Source: Dolichospermum sp. LEGE 00240 (GTDB lineage Bacteria > Cyanobacteriota > Cyanobacteriia > Cyanobacteriales > Nostocaceae). From it: a stretch of 64,000 nucleotides of DNA. Numbering within the stretch: position 1 is the stretch's first letter; each line of letters starts with the position of its first letter. A program made the translations under genes and the position numbers. Location of the stretch: assembly GCF_015207875.1 (NCBI RefSeq), contig NZ_JADEVZ010000016.1:17069-81068 (forward strand), written 5' to 3'. The notes under the pieces are model-generated. The model saw nothing but the letters and a program-made list of their open reading frames with translations. It was not told the DNA's origin and ran no database searches. Of this stretch, positions 28,077 to 37,097 are shown piece by piece.

Positions 28077-28476
28077 GTTAAATGCTCCTTAAACTTGTTA
28101 TTTAAGCTGTCGTTAGGTAATTTTTCAAAAGGGTTTTTATACCCCTTAATTGTATTACAAGTTGACTTATAGATGATAGATTTAGTTCCAATATTTTTTA
28201 ATATTAAGAATTGTCAATTTTCTGTTAGATCGGGCAAAGAAAAAGCTTGAGGAATTACGCAAATGGTACATTGGTAGGGTGTATCAGACTACACAAATAC
28301 TGCAAATAGACAGATTTTTGGTGTGGTGCTTGCGTAAATGATAAGTTTATAACTATCCTCGACTGATTGCTACTGACTCCTTCTTCAAAAGGTTGATTTA
28401 ATATAGCATTTTTGTTGATTTTGAGTCAAAATTCTAGTTATTATGAAGATAAAATCATCAATCAGGAGTTTTAACG
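28077..28476. other. 400-base gene-free stretch
   Basis: AT-rich. At about 28245-28350 lies a GGTACATTGGTAGGGTG repeat-like patch related to 41667-41740 (ACTTACGCAACTGGCATATTGGTAGGGTG). An AGGAG site at 28464-28468 precedes the MNT gene. No gene seen. Confidence 0.45.
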
Positions 28477-28785
28477 ATGAAACAAAATACTCTTCCTATT
28501 AATTTGTCTCCAGAAGAAATTAATCATTTTTGTCAAAGTCACTCTATTCGTAAGTTGTCTTTATTTGGTTCAGTGTTAAGAGATGATTTTACAAAAGAGA
28601 GTGATGTTGATGTTTTAGTAGAATTTGAACCGGGAAAAACTCCTGGTTCAGCTATTATTACGATGGAGGATGAGTTATCAAGGATAATAAATAGGCAGAT
28701 AGATTTAAGAACATCAGCAGATTTAAGTCGTTATTTTCGTGAGCAAGTCTTAATAGAAGCAATGGTTATTTATGAGCAAAATTGA
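28477..28785 (+). CDS. mntA: MntA-type minimal nucleotidyltransferase antitoxin
   Basis: 102 residues, the MNT fold with the signature GSVLRDDFTKESDVDVLVEF (31-50): Gly31-Ser32 and Asp43/Asp45. MntA antitoxins add AMP residues to a tyrosine of the partner HepT RNase and so inactivate it. The end overlaps the start of a hepT reading frame by 14 bases, the usual operon, but that hepT is broken. AGGAGT just upstream supports the start. Confidence 0.88.
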   Translation: MKQNTLPINLSPEEINHFCQSHSIRKLSLFGSVLRDDFTKESDVDVLVEFEPGKTPGSAIITMEDELSRIINRQIDLRTSADLSRYFREQVLIEAMVIYEQN

Positions 28786-29172
28786 TGATTTAACTCGGCT
28801 AAAACACATCAAATATTCGGCAAGGGAAGCGTTATATTTTGTAAAGAGTCGCAGGAGAGAGGATTTAGATGATGATAGAATGCTATCTTTAGCTTTAAGT
28901 AGGTAGGCAAAAATAAATAGAACTATGTTAAGTAAGTTAACAGATTCTGAAATTGGCTCGTAGTTAGGGCTTTAGCCCTACTTTCAGGTCTAAAGACCTT
29001 ACTACAAACCTTATCTTGCCAATCTAAGTATTTAAAAATACCTTGGCGACAAATCATCGGCAGGAGAAACTGTATGGTTCATGCGTATTTTGATGTTGAT
29101 TTAGATATTGTTTGGCAAGTAATCACTAAAGATTTACCTTTACTTTTAATTGAGGTTGAAAAGGGCAATTAA
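28772..29172 (+). pseudogene. hepT: Broken HepT-type toxin gene
   Basis: From the ATG at 28772 the first 44 codons are HepT-like (MSKIDDLTRLKHI ... DDDRMLSLALSR) and end at TAG (28904). HepT sequence resumes at about 29037 in another frame: IPWRQIIGRRNCMVHAYFD, then VDLDIVWQVI to the stop at 29170. This second part contains the catalytic R-x4-6-H region (RRNCMVHAY). Between lie about 130 bases of unrelated intergenic-type repeat (with GTAGTTAGGGCTTTAGCCC), replacing about 25-30 codons. No full-length toxin can be made. Confidence 0.85.
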
Positions 29173-29201
29173 AGATTTAGAAACTTAAAGAATACTAAAT
29201 T

Positions 29202-30515
29202 TTATCTCCCTAATTTATTAGGAATCCCTTCACAACCACCGGGAATTGTTTGTCTGGTTTTTTCTCCACACCAACTACAGCAATAGTAACGGGTGGATTC
29301 AGACATTCTTTGGGCGTTGGTGAAGTCGGCATTTTCGATAACTGCGCCGGTGTGTTCTCCTGTTTCGTAGTTGGGTGGTTCGGTGCGACTGCGGGGGGAT
29401 GCCTGTTCAGGTAAACCATAAAATAGGCGCACTCCATTTAAGTCGGCGTTGCTCAAATTGGCATCATATAAGATTGTACGGGCAAGGTTGGCTTTGACTA
29501 AATCGCAATTGCTAAGATTAGCACGAATCAGGTTAGCTTCACTTAAATCTGTCCAGCGCAAATCATTGTCGGCTAAATCTGCACCTGCTAACATGACACC
29601 TAAATCAATGACGCGCACTCCTTCTAAACGATCTTCAGCATAACCACCACTACCATCTAGAATAGCTCTTCCTAGTCGGCGATCGCGCTGGAGGGGAGAG
29701 AGTAATTTGGAACGGGAGAGAAATCGCAGAATTTTGGCTTTACCACTGCCATCTACACTACTAAATATAGCGGCGGTGCGTCCTTCAGCGATCGCTCTTT
29801 CTTGTGGCCAATCTTCTAATAATCCTTCTTCATCTAATACTAGGTCAGAAATTCCTTGAAAGTAGGAATCTATGGTTTGCTGTTGGGTAATAATGTTTTG
29901 CTGGACAGTTAGCAGGTTTTGTTGAATGGTGAGGTCTTTGGAAATTACATATTGTCGCCATGCTACATAAACGGCGATAATAGCAATGGCAATTTGTCCC
30001 AATGCTCCAAACCATTCTGCTAAGGTCCCAGAAGCATCCCAGTTAATTCTTTTCCCCCAACGCAGTAAACCACTACCCAAATTAGTAAATCGGAATAAAC
30101 CAATTATTGCTACTATTACGCCTATTAAGCCAATAAATACATTTCTATCTTGGGGTGAAAACCATTCTTGAATGAGATCCTGCAACCAGGGGAACAGGAT
30201 TAACAGTGATAAAATCAAGGTGGCTAAAGTTCCCACAATCCCCAGAAATGAGTTATTAATGACAATACTAATCATAGTTGTGGCGATCGCCAAACTGGTA
30301 AATAATAAAATTCTGGGGGTAATAGCAGTTTGCAAACTGGAGTTACTTTCCACAAGAAACCCAGCCCCTTTGCTCATGTTCGCCTGGAATGCAGATTGTC
30401 CAAATATTTGTTTTTTTCCTAATCCTGCTGTTAGTAATGATTGATCACTACCATCAGTTTCTAATTCATCTTTTTGATTTATTTCTGAGTTAGATGAGTC
30501 AGGTTCAATACTCAT
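29202..30515 (-). CDS. Membrane-anchored pentapeptide-repeat protein
   Basis: 437 residues. A soluble N-terminus (1-65) is followed by several hydrophobic segments (about 68-120, 127-145 and 168-185), a helical stretch (WRQYVISKDLTIQQNLLTVQQN) and pentapeptide repeats at about 310-365 (ADLADNDLRWTDLSEANL, then ANLSNCDLVKANL and ANLSNADLNG). The C-terminus has YCCSWCGEKTRQ, a possible small metal-binding site. Such proteins are numerous in cyanobacteria, mostly without known function. Confidence 0.8.
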   Translation of the reverse strand: MSIEPDSSNSEINQKDELETDGSDQSLLTAGLGKKQIFGQSAFQANMSKGAGFLVESNSSLQTAITPRILLFTSLAIATTMISIVINNSFLGIVGTLATLILSLLILFPWLQDLIQEWFSPQDRNVFIGLIGVIVAIIGLFRFTNLGSGLLRWGKRINWDASGTLAEWFGALGQIAIAIIAVYVAWRQYVISKDLTIQQNLLTVQQNIITQQQTIDSYFQGISDLVLDEEGLLEDWPQERAIAEGRTAAIFSSVDGSGKAKILRFLSRSKLLSPLQRDRRLGRAILDGSGGYAEDRLEGVRVIDLGVMLAGADLADNDLRWTDLSEANLIRANLSNCDLVKANLARTILYDANLSNADLNGVRLFYGLPEQASPRSRTEPPNYETGEHTGAVIENADFTNAQRMSESTRYYCCSWCGEKTRQTIPGGCEGIPNKLGR

Positions 30516-30772
30516 ATTTTTTAGTTTCCTCCCATCGTCTCATTATCAATTTAATCCCTGGCAAAACACTTGGATTCACAGTATTATATAATCTTTATCC
30601 TCAATCTGTGATCAATTTGGATAATTATGATTCTCTCCGGTCGTAAATCAAATTTTTTGTCTCCACAAGCAACAAGCACGTAATTTTACCACGAGTCATT
30701 TAGAATTTTTATGTGGGATGATTCTTTTTTTTGGCAACTCACCAAATGACTCCGCCACAACAGCTATAAATA

Positions 30773-30805
30773 AGATCCCCGACTTCTCTAAGCAGTCGGG
30801 GATCT
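30773..30805. repeat. 33-bp palindrome family member
   Basis: The arms AGATCCCCGACTTCT and GCAGTCGGGGATCT pair with one defect near the loop. It is immediately followed by a 135-bp element whose target duplication (TGACTCT) lies at the palindrome's edge. Confidence 0.75.
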
Positions 30806-30812
30806 GACTCTA

Positions 30813-30947
30813 CCTGAGTTCGACATAAGATAATTTGTGGAAAACTGCCCCAATTATGAGTCTCAAACCCTGATGATCTCATTGAAAAAATCATAACTCC
30901 GTTCGCGTAGCGTCTCCGAAGGAGAAACTCCTAACACCGAACTCAGG
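30813..30947. mobile_element. 135-bp MITE-like element, copy A
   Basis: The ends CCTGAGTTCG and CGAACTCAGG are perfect 10-bp inverted repeats. It is flanked by TGACTCTA (30805-30812) and TGACTCTG (30948-30955), a probable 8-bp target duplication with one change. The interior contains GATAATTTGTGGAAAACTGC and GCGTAGCGTCTCCGAAGGAG. Copies B (51495) and C (53658) have the same length. No coding capacity. Confidence 0.8.
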
Positions 30948-31115
30948 TGACTCTGGCAAATATGGTATAATATTCATACTTTATGAAAACCTTATCCAAA
31001 TCTTCATCTTGAGTTTACATAAACAAAAAACAATTAATAATGATTAGTTGATTTCGATACGACTTTAAAGTTTCCATGAGTTTTAGGATAATTATATGAT
31101 TTTTGTAGGTGCAAC

Positions 31116-31859
31116 ATGGTAGTTTTGCGACAATTAATTGCCTCTAGTTTAATTAGTTTTTTGGCGATTGGCTGTAGTGATTTGGCAAATTCTTCACCAG
31201 ATAATACTCAACAAGTTGTCCAGGAAAGTAATGTTAATCAACTAATTACAGAGGTGCAAGATAGTCAAAAAGCCGAAAATTTATTACTACAAGGTAATGG
31301 CTTGTTAGATACCCATCGTTATCGAGAGGCTTTAAGTGTATATAATCAGGTCATAGCTATTAAAACCGATAGTGCGGAGACTTGGGTAAATCGTGGTAAT
31401 GCTTTGATTGCTTTGCAACAGTATCCAGAAGCGGTAGAATCTTATGATAAGGCGATCGCTATTCGCCCTAATCAAGATGAGGCTTGGTATAATCGTGGTA
31501 ATGCTTTAACGGCTTTACGAAATTATGAAGAAGCTGTTAAATCATACAATGAAGCGATCGCTATTCACTCCAATAAATATGAAGCCTGGATTAACCGAGG
31601 CATTGCTCTGACTAAATTACAACGCTACAAAGAAGCTTTGGCATCTTACAATCAAGCAATTACCATTCAGCCTAATTTGCATCAAGCATATTATAACAAG
31701 GCTTGTAATTATGCCTTGCAAAATAATCTCGAACTAGCAATTGACAACCTCAGAAAAGCCATTCAACTTGTACCCCAAAAATATCAAGATTTAGCGAAAA
31801 ATGACCCAGATTTTGCTAGAATTCGCGGTGAACAGCGGTTTCAAGCATTATTACAATAA
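31116..31859 (+). CDS. TPR-repeat lipoprotein
   Basis: 247 residues. An N-terminal signal with lipobox LAIGC (about 17-21) predicts an anchored periplasmic lipoprotein. Five or so tetratricopeptide units follow from about residue 55 (e.g. AETWVNRGNALIALQQYPEA, DEAWYNRGNALTALRNYEEA). TPR proteins mediate protein-protein contacts. No neighbour suggests a specific complex. Confidence 0.88.
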   Translation: MVVLRQLIASSLISFLAIGCSDLANSSPDNTQQVVQESNVNQLITEVQDSQKAENLLLQGNGLLDTHRYREALSVYNQVIAIKTDSAETWVNRGNALIALQQYPEAVESYDKAIAIRPNQDEAWYNRGNALTALRNYEEAVKSYNEAIAIHSNKYEAWINRGIALTKLQRYKEALASYNQAITIQPNLHQAYYNKACNYALQNNLELAIDNLRKAIQLVPQKYQDLAKNDPDFARIRGEQRFQALLQ

Positions 31860-31978
31860 CAGTAAGTAGTCGGATAAATTTTTACCGAACTGACAAGTCA
31901 GCGCTTATGCTATCACTTCCCTAGATTTAAGACTATTCTCACTTCCCTCTAATTCTTTCTTCATCCTGACTCCTGACT

Positions 31979-31997
31979 GGGCGCAGGCCCTGCGCCC
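31979..31997. repeat. GC-rich 19-bp palindrome, copy 2
   Basis: GGGCGCAGGCCCTGCGCCC again, preceded by TCCTGACT and followed by CTACCTCCTGACTCC, 22 bases before the rsmE start. It is the same arrangement as the copy at 7981-7999. Confidence 0.6.
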
Positions 31998-32018
31998 CTA
32001 CCTCCTGACTCCTCCCCT

Positions 32019-32723
32019 ATGCCCCAACTTCAACGCATCACTATTCATCCCCAACAACTTCAAGCTAACCAGCTTGTATTAACACCTCAACAACAACATT
32101 ATTTGCTGCGGGTATTGCGCTTGCGAGATGGTGATAAATTTATTGTGATGAATGGTATGGGGAAATGGTGGTTAGCGCAGTTACAAGGGGAACAAGGAGA
32201 GATTTTAGAACCGCTGGAGGTAAAAACTGAATTACCTGTAGCTATTACCTTGATGATGGCATTACCCAAAGGTAATGGATTTGATGAAATTGTCCGGTGT
32301 TGTACTGAGTTAGGGGTAACTTGCATTGCACCTATTTTGAGCGATCGCACCCTATTAAATCCTAGCCCCCAAAAACTAGAACGCTGGCAGCGTATAGCAT
32401 CAGAAGCCGCTGAACAGTCAGAACGGGCTGTAGTTCCCACCATCCTTCAGCCAGTAGCTTTTAACACTGCCATTAAAGAAAATATTGCCACTCATCGTTA
32501 TATCTGTGAAGCTCGTGGAGATTATCCTCATTTACAGCAGATAATCAATAAAACCGCCAATGAGATCATTATTGCCATTGGTCCAGAAGGAGGTTGGACA
32601 AATCAAGAACTAGAAATAGCCAGAGAATCAGGATTTCAGCCGATTTCCCTGGGTCGTCGGATTCTTCGCGCAGTCACCGCACCCATAGTTGCCATATCTT
32701 TAATAGCAGCAAATTTTGAATGA
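32019..32723 (+). CDS. rsmE: 16S rRNA (uracil-1498-N3)-methyltransferase RsmE
   Basis: 234 residues. N-terminal PUA-like region (QQHYLLRVLRLRDGDKFIV), then a SPOUT knot domain with GNGFDEIVRCCTELGV, IGPEGGWTNQE and LGRRILRAVTAPI, which form the S-adenosylmethionine-binding trefoil. It methylates U1498 of 16S rRNA. Its last four bases overlap the next gene (ATGA), so the two are co-translated. Confidence 0.95.
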   Translation: MPQLQRITIHPQQLQANQLVLTPQQQHYLLRVLRLRDGDKFIVMNGMGKWWLAQLQGEQGEILEPLEVKTELPVAITLMMALPKGNGFDEIVRCCTELGVTCIAPILSDRTLLNPSPQKLERWQRIASEAAEQSERAVVPTILQPVAFNTAIKENIATHRYICEARGDYPHLQQIINKTANEIIIAIGPEGGWTNQELEIARESGFQPISLGRRILRAVTAPIVAISLIAANFE

Positions 32724-33337
32724 TATCTTGGAAACCATCAACACAACACCTGATTATTTTTACCCGCTACCCAGAACCAGGGACAACAAAAACCCGGTTA
32801 ATACCTGCTTTGGGTGAAGTTGGTGCTGCTAACTTGCACAAACAAATGACCGAACAGACTATTTTTCGGGTCAAAGAACTGCAAAGGACCACCAGAGTAT
32901 CCGTAGAAGTGCGGTTTACAGGTGGTAATTTGGAAAAAATGCAAAATTGGTTAGGAAATGATTTAAGATATGAATCTCAGGGCGAAGGAGATTTGGGAGC
33001 AAGAATGGAGCGATCGCTCATCAATGCGTTTAATCAAAAAGCAGCACGAGTCATCATCATTGGTACAGACTGCCCCGATCTAAACTCGCAAATTTTAACA
33101 ACCGCCTTCGAGCAATTAAAAGTTTTTAATCTTGTCCTGGGACCTGCCCTAGACGGTGGTTATTATTTAATTGGGTTACAACAACCAATAGCAGAATTAT
33201 TCACAAATATTTCCTGGGGAACCGCTCAAGTATTTGTAAAAACAGTAGAAATTGCCCAGAAGTTAAACTTATCAATCAGCTATCTGCAAACTTTAGCAGA
33301 TATTGATCGTCCAGAGGATCTTAACCCCACTTTCTGA
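32720..33337 (+). CDS. TIGR04282 / DUF2064 glycosyltransferase-like protein
   Basis: 205 residues with LIIFTRYPEPGTTKTRLIPALGEVGAA at the N-terminus (a nucleotide-sugar-binding loop similar to GT-A nucleotidyltransferases), IIGTDCPDL (DxD-like) and GPALDGGYYLIGL. This family is often next to glycosyltransferases and is of uncertain substrate. It overlaps rsmE by 4 bases. Confidence 0.87.
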   Translation: MISWKPSTQHLIIFTRYPEPGTTKTRLIPALGEVGAANLHKQMTEQTIFRVKELQRTTRVSVEVRFTGGNLEKMQNWLGNDLRYESQGEGDLGARMERSLINAFNQKAARVIIIGTDCPDLNSQILTTAFEQLKVFNLVLGPALDGGYYLIGLQQPIAELFTNISWGTAQVFVKTVEIAQKLNLSISYLQTLADIDRPEDLNPTF

Positions 33338-33500
33338 TGTTATGAGGTACAGTTTTCTATCGCAAAACCCGTAGGAACGGGGTTTCCCGCCCTCACATCT
33401 AAACTGTTTTCCTTGACAAATTCTTGTCATTCATTCAGGGAAAAATTTGATACACTAATCTTTATCAAACATTCCCCTAAAGTCTGATTTTAAAAAAACT

Positions 33501-34265
33501 ATGTTTAAATTCCCGCAGGCATTCCCCGTACTAGGCTTACCAGTGCATATAATGAGTAATTATCCAAACTGGTTATTAGATTGTTTAAAAGCAGGTCAAG
33601 GGACTCATGTAGTCACCCTCAATGCCGAAATGACTATGCAAGCAGAGCGCAATCTCCCCTTAGCAAAAATCATTAAAAACGCTGAATTAGTGATTCCCGA
33701 CGGCGCGGGAGTTGTCCTCTATTTACAATATTTATTAGGACAAAAAGTCCAACGGTTTCCCGGAATTGAATTAGCCGAAAAACTTTTACAAACAATCGCT
33801 CAAGAGCAAACATCAGCTTCAATATTTTTCTATGGAGGCGCACCAGGAATAGCCGCCAAAGCCGCAGATTTATGGCAAAAACAACTTCCCACTCTCAAAA
33901 TATCTGGTACACATTCTGGTTATCATTCCCCAGCAGAAGAAGAACAGTTATTGCAAACCCTCACCCAAATCCAGCCACAAGTCATATTTGTCGGTTTGGG
34001 AGTACCACGTCAAGAATTATGGATTGCTAAACACCGTCATTTGTGTCCCCACTCAATTTGGATAGGTGTTGGTGGTAGTTTTGATATTTGGTCAGGTGGA
34101 AAAACTCGCGCCCCCCGTTGGTTAGCAAATAATAACTTAGAATGGCTATATAGACTATATCAAGAACCTTGGCGGTGGCAACGAATGTTAGCTTTACCAG
34201 AGTTCGCCTTTAAGTCTTTAATTTATCGTTGGACGCATAAAGATATCAATGGTTGGGAGTTCTGA
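33501..34265 (+). CDS. WecG/TagA/CpsF-family glycosyltransferase
   Basis: 254 residues, GT26 family. The N-terminal HVVTLNAEMTM and IPDGAGVVLYLQYL carry the conserved Thr/Asn and Asp residues of the active site; the C-terminal half has VFVGLGVPRQELWIAKHR and GVGGSFDIWSGG. Relatives transfer N-acetylmannosamine-type sugars onto lipid-linked intermediates for wall or exopolysaccharide. No other polysaccharide genes are adjacent, so the substrate is unknown. Confidence 0.9.
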   Translation: MFKFPQAFPVLGLPVHIMSNYPNWLLDCLKAGQGTHVVTLNAEMTMQAERNLPLAKIIKNAELVIPDGAGVVLYLQYLLGQKVQRFPGIELAEKLLQTIAQEQTSASIFFYGGAPGIAAKAADLWQKQLPTLKISGTHSGYHSPAEEEQLLQTLTQIQPQVIFVGLGVPRQELWIAKHRHLCPHSIWIGVGGSFDIWSGGKTRAPRWLANNNLEWLYRLYQEPWRWQRMLALPEFAFKSLIYRWTHKDINGWEF

Positions 34266-34330
34266 GTGCAACGGCAATAGGGAAACTCAAGTTGGGAAAA
34301 TGATAGAGTTGCATTCTGTTTCCAAAACAT

Positions 34331-34359
34331 GGTGGGTTACGCTGTCGCTAACACACCCT
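34331..34359. repeat. GGTGGGTTACGCTGTCGCTAACACACC hairpin repeat
   Basis: A short member of the GGTGCGTTA...TAACGCACC family, between convergent wecG-like and menH genes. It might terminate either. Confidence 0.5.
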
Positions 34360-35163
34360 CCTGAAAAATTTTAGCACATTTTGCACAAATGCTAAAGTAG
34401 TTTCTAGATGAATATTATGTCCGACTTGAGGAATTATTTGTAATTTAGCAAAATTACATTTTTCAGTCATGGCGATATTAATATCTATAAATTTCTCATC
34501 TTTCTCACCGACTAATAATAGTAGAGGAATAGTATTTTCAGGTAGCAATTCCCATAAACTAGGTTGAGAACCTGTTCCCATAAATTGCAGTGATTTAACT
34601 AAATTTAGCGGATTATTTGCTAATCTACTGGCTACCATAGATTGGTATTGCGGATGATTTTTAATATCCCCAAAAACTGGCTGTTGATACCAATTATGGA
34701 GAAAGTGATCAAAATCATCTTTATTTGTCATTCTCGTTAATTTTTTGGCTATTTGAGCATCACTTTTAATTCTAGCCAACCTTGCGGTTTCTGTTGCTAA
34801 ACCAGGAGAAGCAGATTCTAGGATAACTTTAATAAATCTTTGGGGAAAATACAGAGTCAGATATAAAGCCAATCTTCCTCCCATTGAGTAACCAATTAAA
34901 TAACACTGGTCAATTTTTAATTCATCTAATAATTGGATAATCGCTGTGGCTGTAGATGCCATTGTATAGCATTCATCATCTAAAACATGAGTTTGGCCAT
35001 GTCCCGGTAAATCAATGGTAAGATGGGAAAAATCATCAACTAGTAGTTTTATGGCTTGATCAAATTCATAAATATTCCCCATGAAGCCATGTAAAAACAG
35101 AATTATTGGTTTGTTTGGTTGATGATTTAAAAAATAGTAAAATTGATATTTATGGATAATCAA
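34348..35163 (-). CDS. menH: SHCHC synthase MenH (alpha/beta hydrolase)
   Basis: 271 residues. Alpha/beta-hydrolase fold with FLHGFMGN (oxyanion loop), the nucleophile elbow YLIGYSMGGRLAL (Ser about 100), DLPGHGQTH, and a catalytic His near the C-terminus in VGHNIHLE. The ESASPGL segment and overall pattern fit MenH, which removes pyruvate from SEPHCHC in menaquinone/phylloquinone synthesis (vitamin K1 for photosystem I). Its first four bases overlap the end of the CsoR-family gene, so expression is coupled. No other men gene is here. Confidence 0.8.
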   Translation of the reverse strand: MIIHKYQFYYFLNHQPNKPIILFLHGFMGNIYEFDQAIKLLVDDFSHLTIDLPGHGQTHVLDDECYTMASTATAIIQLLDELKIDQCYLIGYSMGGRLALYLTLYFPQRFIKVILESASPGLATETARLARIKSDAQIAKKLTRMTNKDDFDHFLHNWYQQPVFGDIKNHPQYQSMVASRLANNPLNLVKSLQFMGTGSQPSLWELLPENTIPLLLLVGEKDEKFIDINIAMTEKCNFAKLQIIPQVGHNIHLETTLAFVQNVLKFFRRVC

Positions 35164-35543
35164 GGCAAAAATCTATCTAAAGCGGCTTTTAATTGTTCAA
35201 TTTCTAGTTCTATATTACCTGCTTGAGCGGCTCTACCAATACACTCAGTTAAATGTTCGTCTAGGACGATTCGTGCTACTTTATCTAATGCTCCTCGCAC
35301 GGCGGCAATTTGTAATAACACATCAGGACATGGGGTATTTTGTTGTACCATTGTCTTAATCCCGCGAACGTGACCTTCTATACGTGATAGTCGGTTAACA
35401 ATTTTGCGTAAGGACTCTTCACTGTGAACATGAGGATGAACAGAATCAATGTGTATATGATCCGTATGGCTGTGATTGTGGATATGTTCTCCTGGTTCTG
35501 GTATAAGTAAGGAGTCGTTTGTAATGGGGGTTGCTCCATTCAT
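35160..35543 (-). CDS. CsoR/RcnR-family metal-sensing repressor with His-rich N-terminus
   Basis: 127 residues. The core starts LRKIVNRLSRIEGHVRGIKTMV, the DNA-binding helical bundle of the family, and metal-ligand positions Cys72 (NTPCPD), His97 and Cys101 (LDEHLTEC) are in place. The N-terminal extension (20-40) contains about ten histidines (HIHNHSHTDHIHI and HPHVH), reminiscent of the cyanobacterial nickel sensor InrS, although copper sensing is also possible. It is the first gene of a two-gene unit with menH. I see no metal exporter next to it. Confidence 0.88.
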   Translation of the reverse strand: MNGATPITNDSLLIPEPGEHIHNHSHTDHIHIDSVHPHVHSEESLRKIVNRLSRIEGHVRGIKTMVQQNTPCPDVLLQIAAVRGALDKVARIVLDEHLTECIGRAAQAGNIELEIEQLKAALDRFLP

Positions 35544-35796
35544 AAGTTATTCTATGAATATTGGTTTTGGCATTTTGGCTCTAATAAATATCTTAGCCCA
35601 GAAAGATAGGAATTTTTTATGTTGTTTAACTGTCGCCACCGAGTTGGTGACAGGTGGGAAATATTGATGTTTGAGCCAATATCTGGCAAAATCTCAGAAA
35701 CTTAAATTGGAGTGAAAATGTCAATAAACTAGAATGAGATGTAGATAGATTTATCAAGAAACAGCAAAAACTAGACTTGTAGATTAGGTTGTGATT

Positions 35797-37008
35797 ATGC
35801 GATTTTTCCCAATGTCCCGGTCTATCCGACAACTCAGTACCCATCTGTTAGCAATTTTTATGGGAGTGACGCTGACTTTTACTTCCCTGCGGGTGTTACC
35901 TTCAGCAGCAGAACCGGGTCCGAGTCCTGTCACTGAGTCATTCATAAAAGTTGCTCAAAAGCCTTCTCCCGCTGCGTCCGTGATTGGTAGTCATAGTTTT
36001 GTGACAGCAGCGGTAAATCGTGTGGGTTCAGCAGTGGTGAGAATTGATACTGAACGGACGATTACTCGCCGAAGTGATCCGATGCTGGAAGATCCGTTTT
36101 TTCGGCGGTTTTTTGGTGATAGCTTTCCTCAACAATCACCGACTGAACAGTTACGAGGTTTAGGTTCTGGTTTTATTCTTGACAAAAGTGGTGTAATTCT
36201 CACTAATGCTCACGTAGTTGATAAGGCGGATAAGGTTACTGTCCGTCTGAAAGATGGTCGCACTTTTGAGGGTAAGGTGAAAGGCATTGATGAAGTTACG
36301 GATTTGGCTGTAGTTAAGATTAATGCTGGTAAGGATTTACCTGTTGCACCTTTGGGTTCTTCTAGTAATGTTCAGGTGGGAGATTGGGCGATCGCGGTCG
36401 GTAATCCGTTAGGATTTGATAATACTGTTACTTTAGGGATTGTCAGCACCCTGAAACGTTCGAGCGCTCAAGTAGGAATCAGTGATAAACGGTTAGATTT
36501 CATCCAGACTGACGCAGCTATTAACCCCGGGAACTCTGGTGGACCGTTATTAAATGGTTTAGGAGAGGTGATTGGAATTAATACCGCCATTCGTGCAGAT
36601 GCGATGGGGATTGGGTTTGCGATTCCTATTGATAAGGCCAAGGCGATCGCTGTACAATTGCAACGAGATGGCAAAGTTGCTCACCCCTACTTAGGTGTGC
36701 AAATGGTGACACTAACACCGGAATTAGCAAAACAAAATAACAATGATCCTAACTCCATGTTTGCAATTCCTGAAGTTAAAGGAGTTTTAGTTATGCGAGT
36801 TATCCCTAATTCTCCGGCTGCAACTGCGGGTATCCGGCGCGGTGATGTGATTGTACAAATTGACAATAAAGCTATTACAAGTGCTGAACAATTGCAAAAT
36901 GTTGTAGAAAACAGTACCCTTGGTCAAGTGTTGCAGATAAAAGTGCAAAGAGGGAATCAAACACGGATACTTTCAGTCCGCACTGCTGAATTGAAAGACC
37001 TTTCTTAG
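35797..37008 (+). CDS. Deg/HtrA-family serine protease (HhoA/HhoB/HtrA-like)
   Basis: 403 residues from the ATG at 35797 (a GTG two codons upstream is also possible). N-terminal signal/anchor (about 1-35, ending PSAAEP). Trypsin-like domain with His in LTNAHVVD, Asp in TDLAVVKI and Ser in INPGNSGGPLL, followed by one PDZ domain (about 290-390: LVMRVIPNSPAATAGIRRGD). This is the cyanobacterial HhoA/HhoB layout, a periplasmic or lumenal quality-control protease. Which of the three paralogues it is cannot be told. Confidence 0.93.
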   Translation: MRFFPMSRSIRQLSTHLLAIFMGVTLTFTSLRVLPSAAEPGPSPVTESFIKVAQKPSPAASVIGSHSFVTAAVNRVGSAVVRIDTERTITRRSDPMLEDPFFRRFFGDSFPQQSPTEQLRGLGSGFILDKSGVILTNAHVVDKADKVTVRLKDGRTFEGKVKGIDEVTDLAVVKINAGKDLPVAPLGSSSNVQVGDWAIAVGNPLGFDNTVTLGIVSTLKRSSAQVGISDKRLDFIQTDAAINPGNSGGPLLNGLGEVIGINTAIRADAMGIGFAIPIDKAKAIAVQLQRDGKVAHPYLGVQMVTLTPELAKQNNNDPNSMFAIPEVKGVLVMRVIPNSPAATAGIRRGDVIVQIDNKAITSAEQLQNVVENSTLGQVLQIKVQRGNQTRILSVRTAELKDLS

Positions 37009-37024
37009 TTAGTTTTAAACAACA

Positions 37025-37057
37025 AGATCCTCGACTTATTAAAGAAGTCGGGGATTT
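37025..37057. repeat. 33-bp palindrome family member
   Basis: AGATCCTCGACTTATTAAAG, then AAGTCGGGGATTT: the arms pair with a few mismatches. It is followed by GACTCTTTAACTCTTGCAAT, similar to the flank of the 16148 copy (GACTCTTGCAAT). It lies between the Deg protease and the oxoprolinase gene and could end the upstream transcript. Confidence 0.7.
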
Positions 37058-37097
37058 GACTCTTTAACTCTTGCAATAGCATTGAGGAAATTAAATA

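Larger units (their letters stand above)
30516..31115. other. 600-base intergenic region with two repeats
   Basis: Holds a 33-bp palindrome (30773-30805) and a 135-bp MITE-like element (30813-30947) side by side, plus AT-rich flanks. No gene was seen. The promoters of the divergent flanking genes should lie at either end. Confidence 0.5.
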
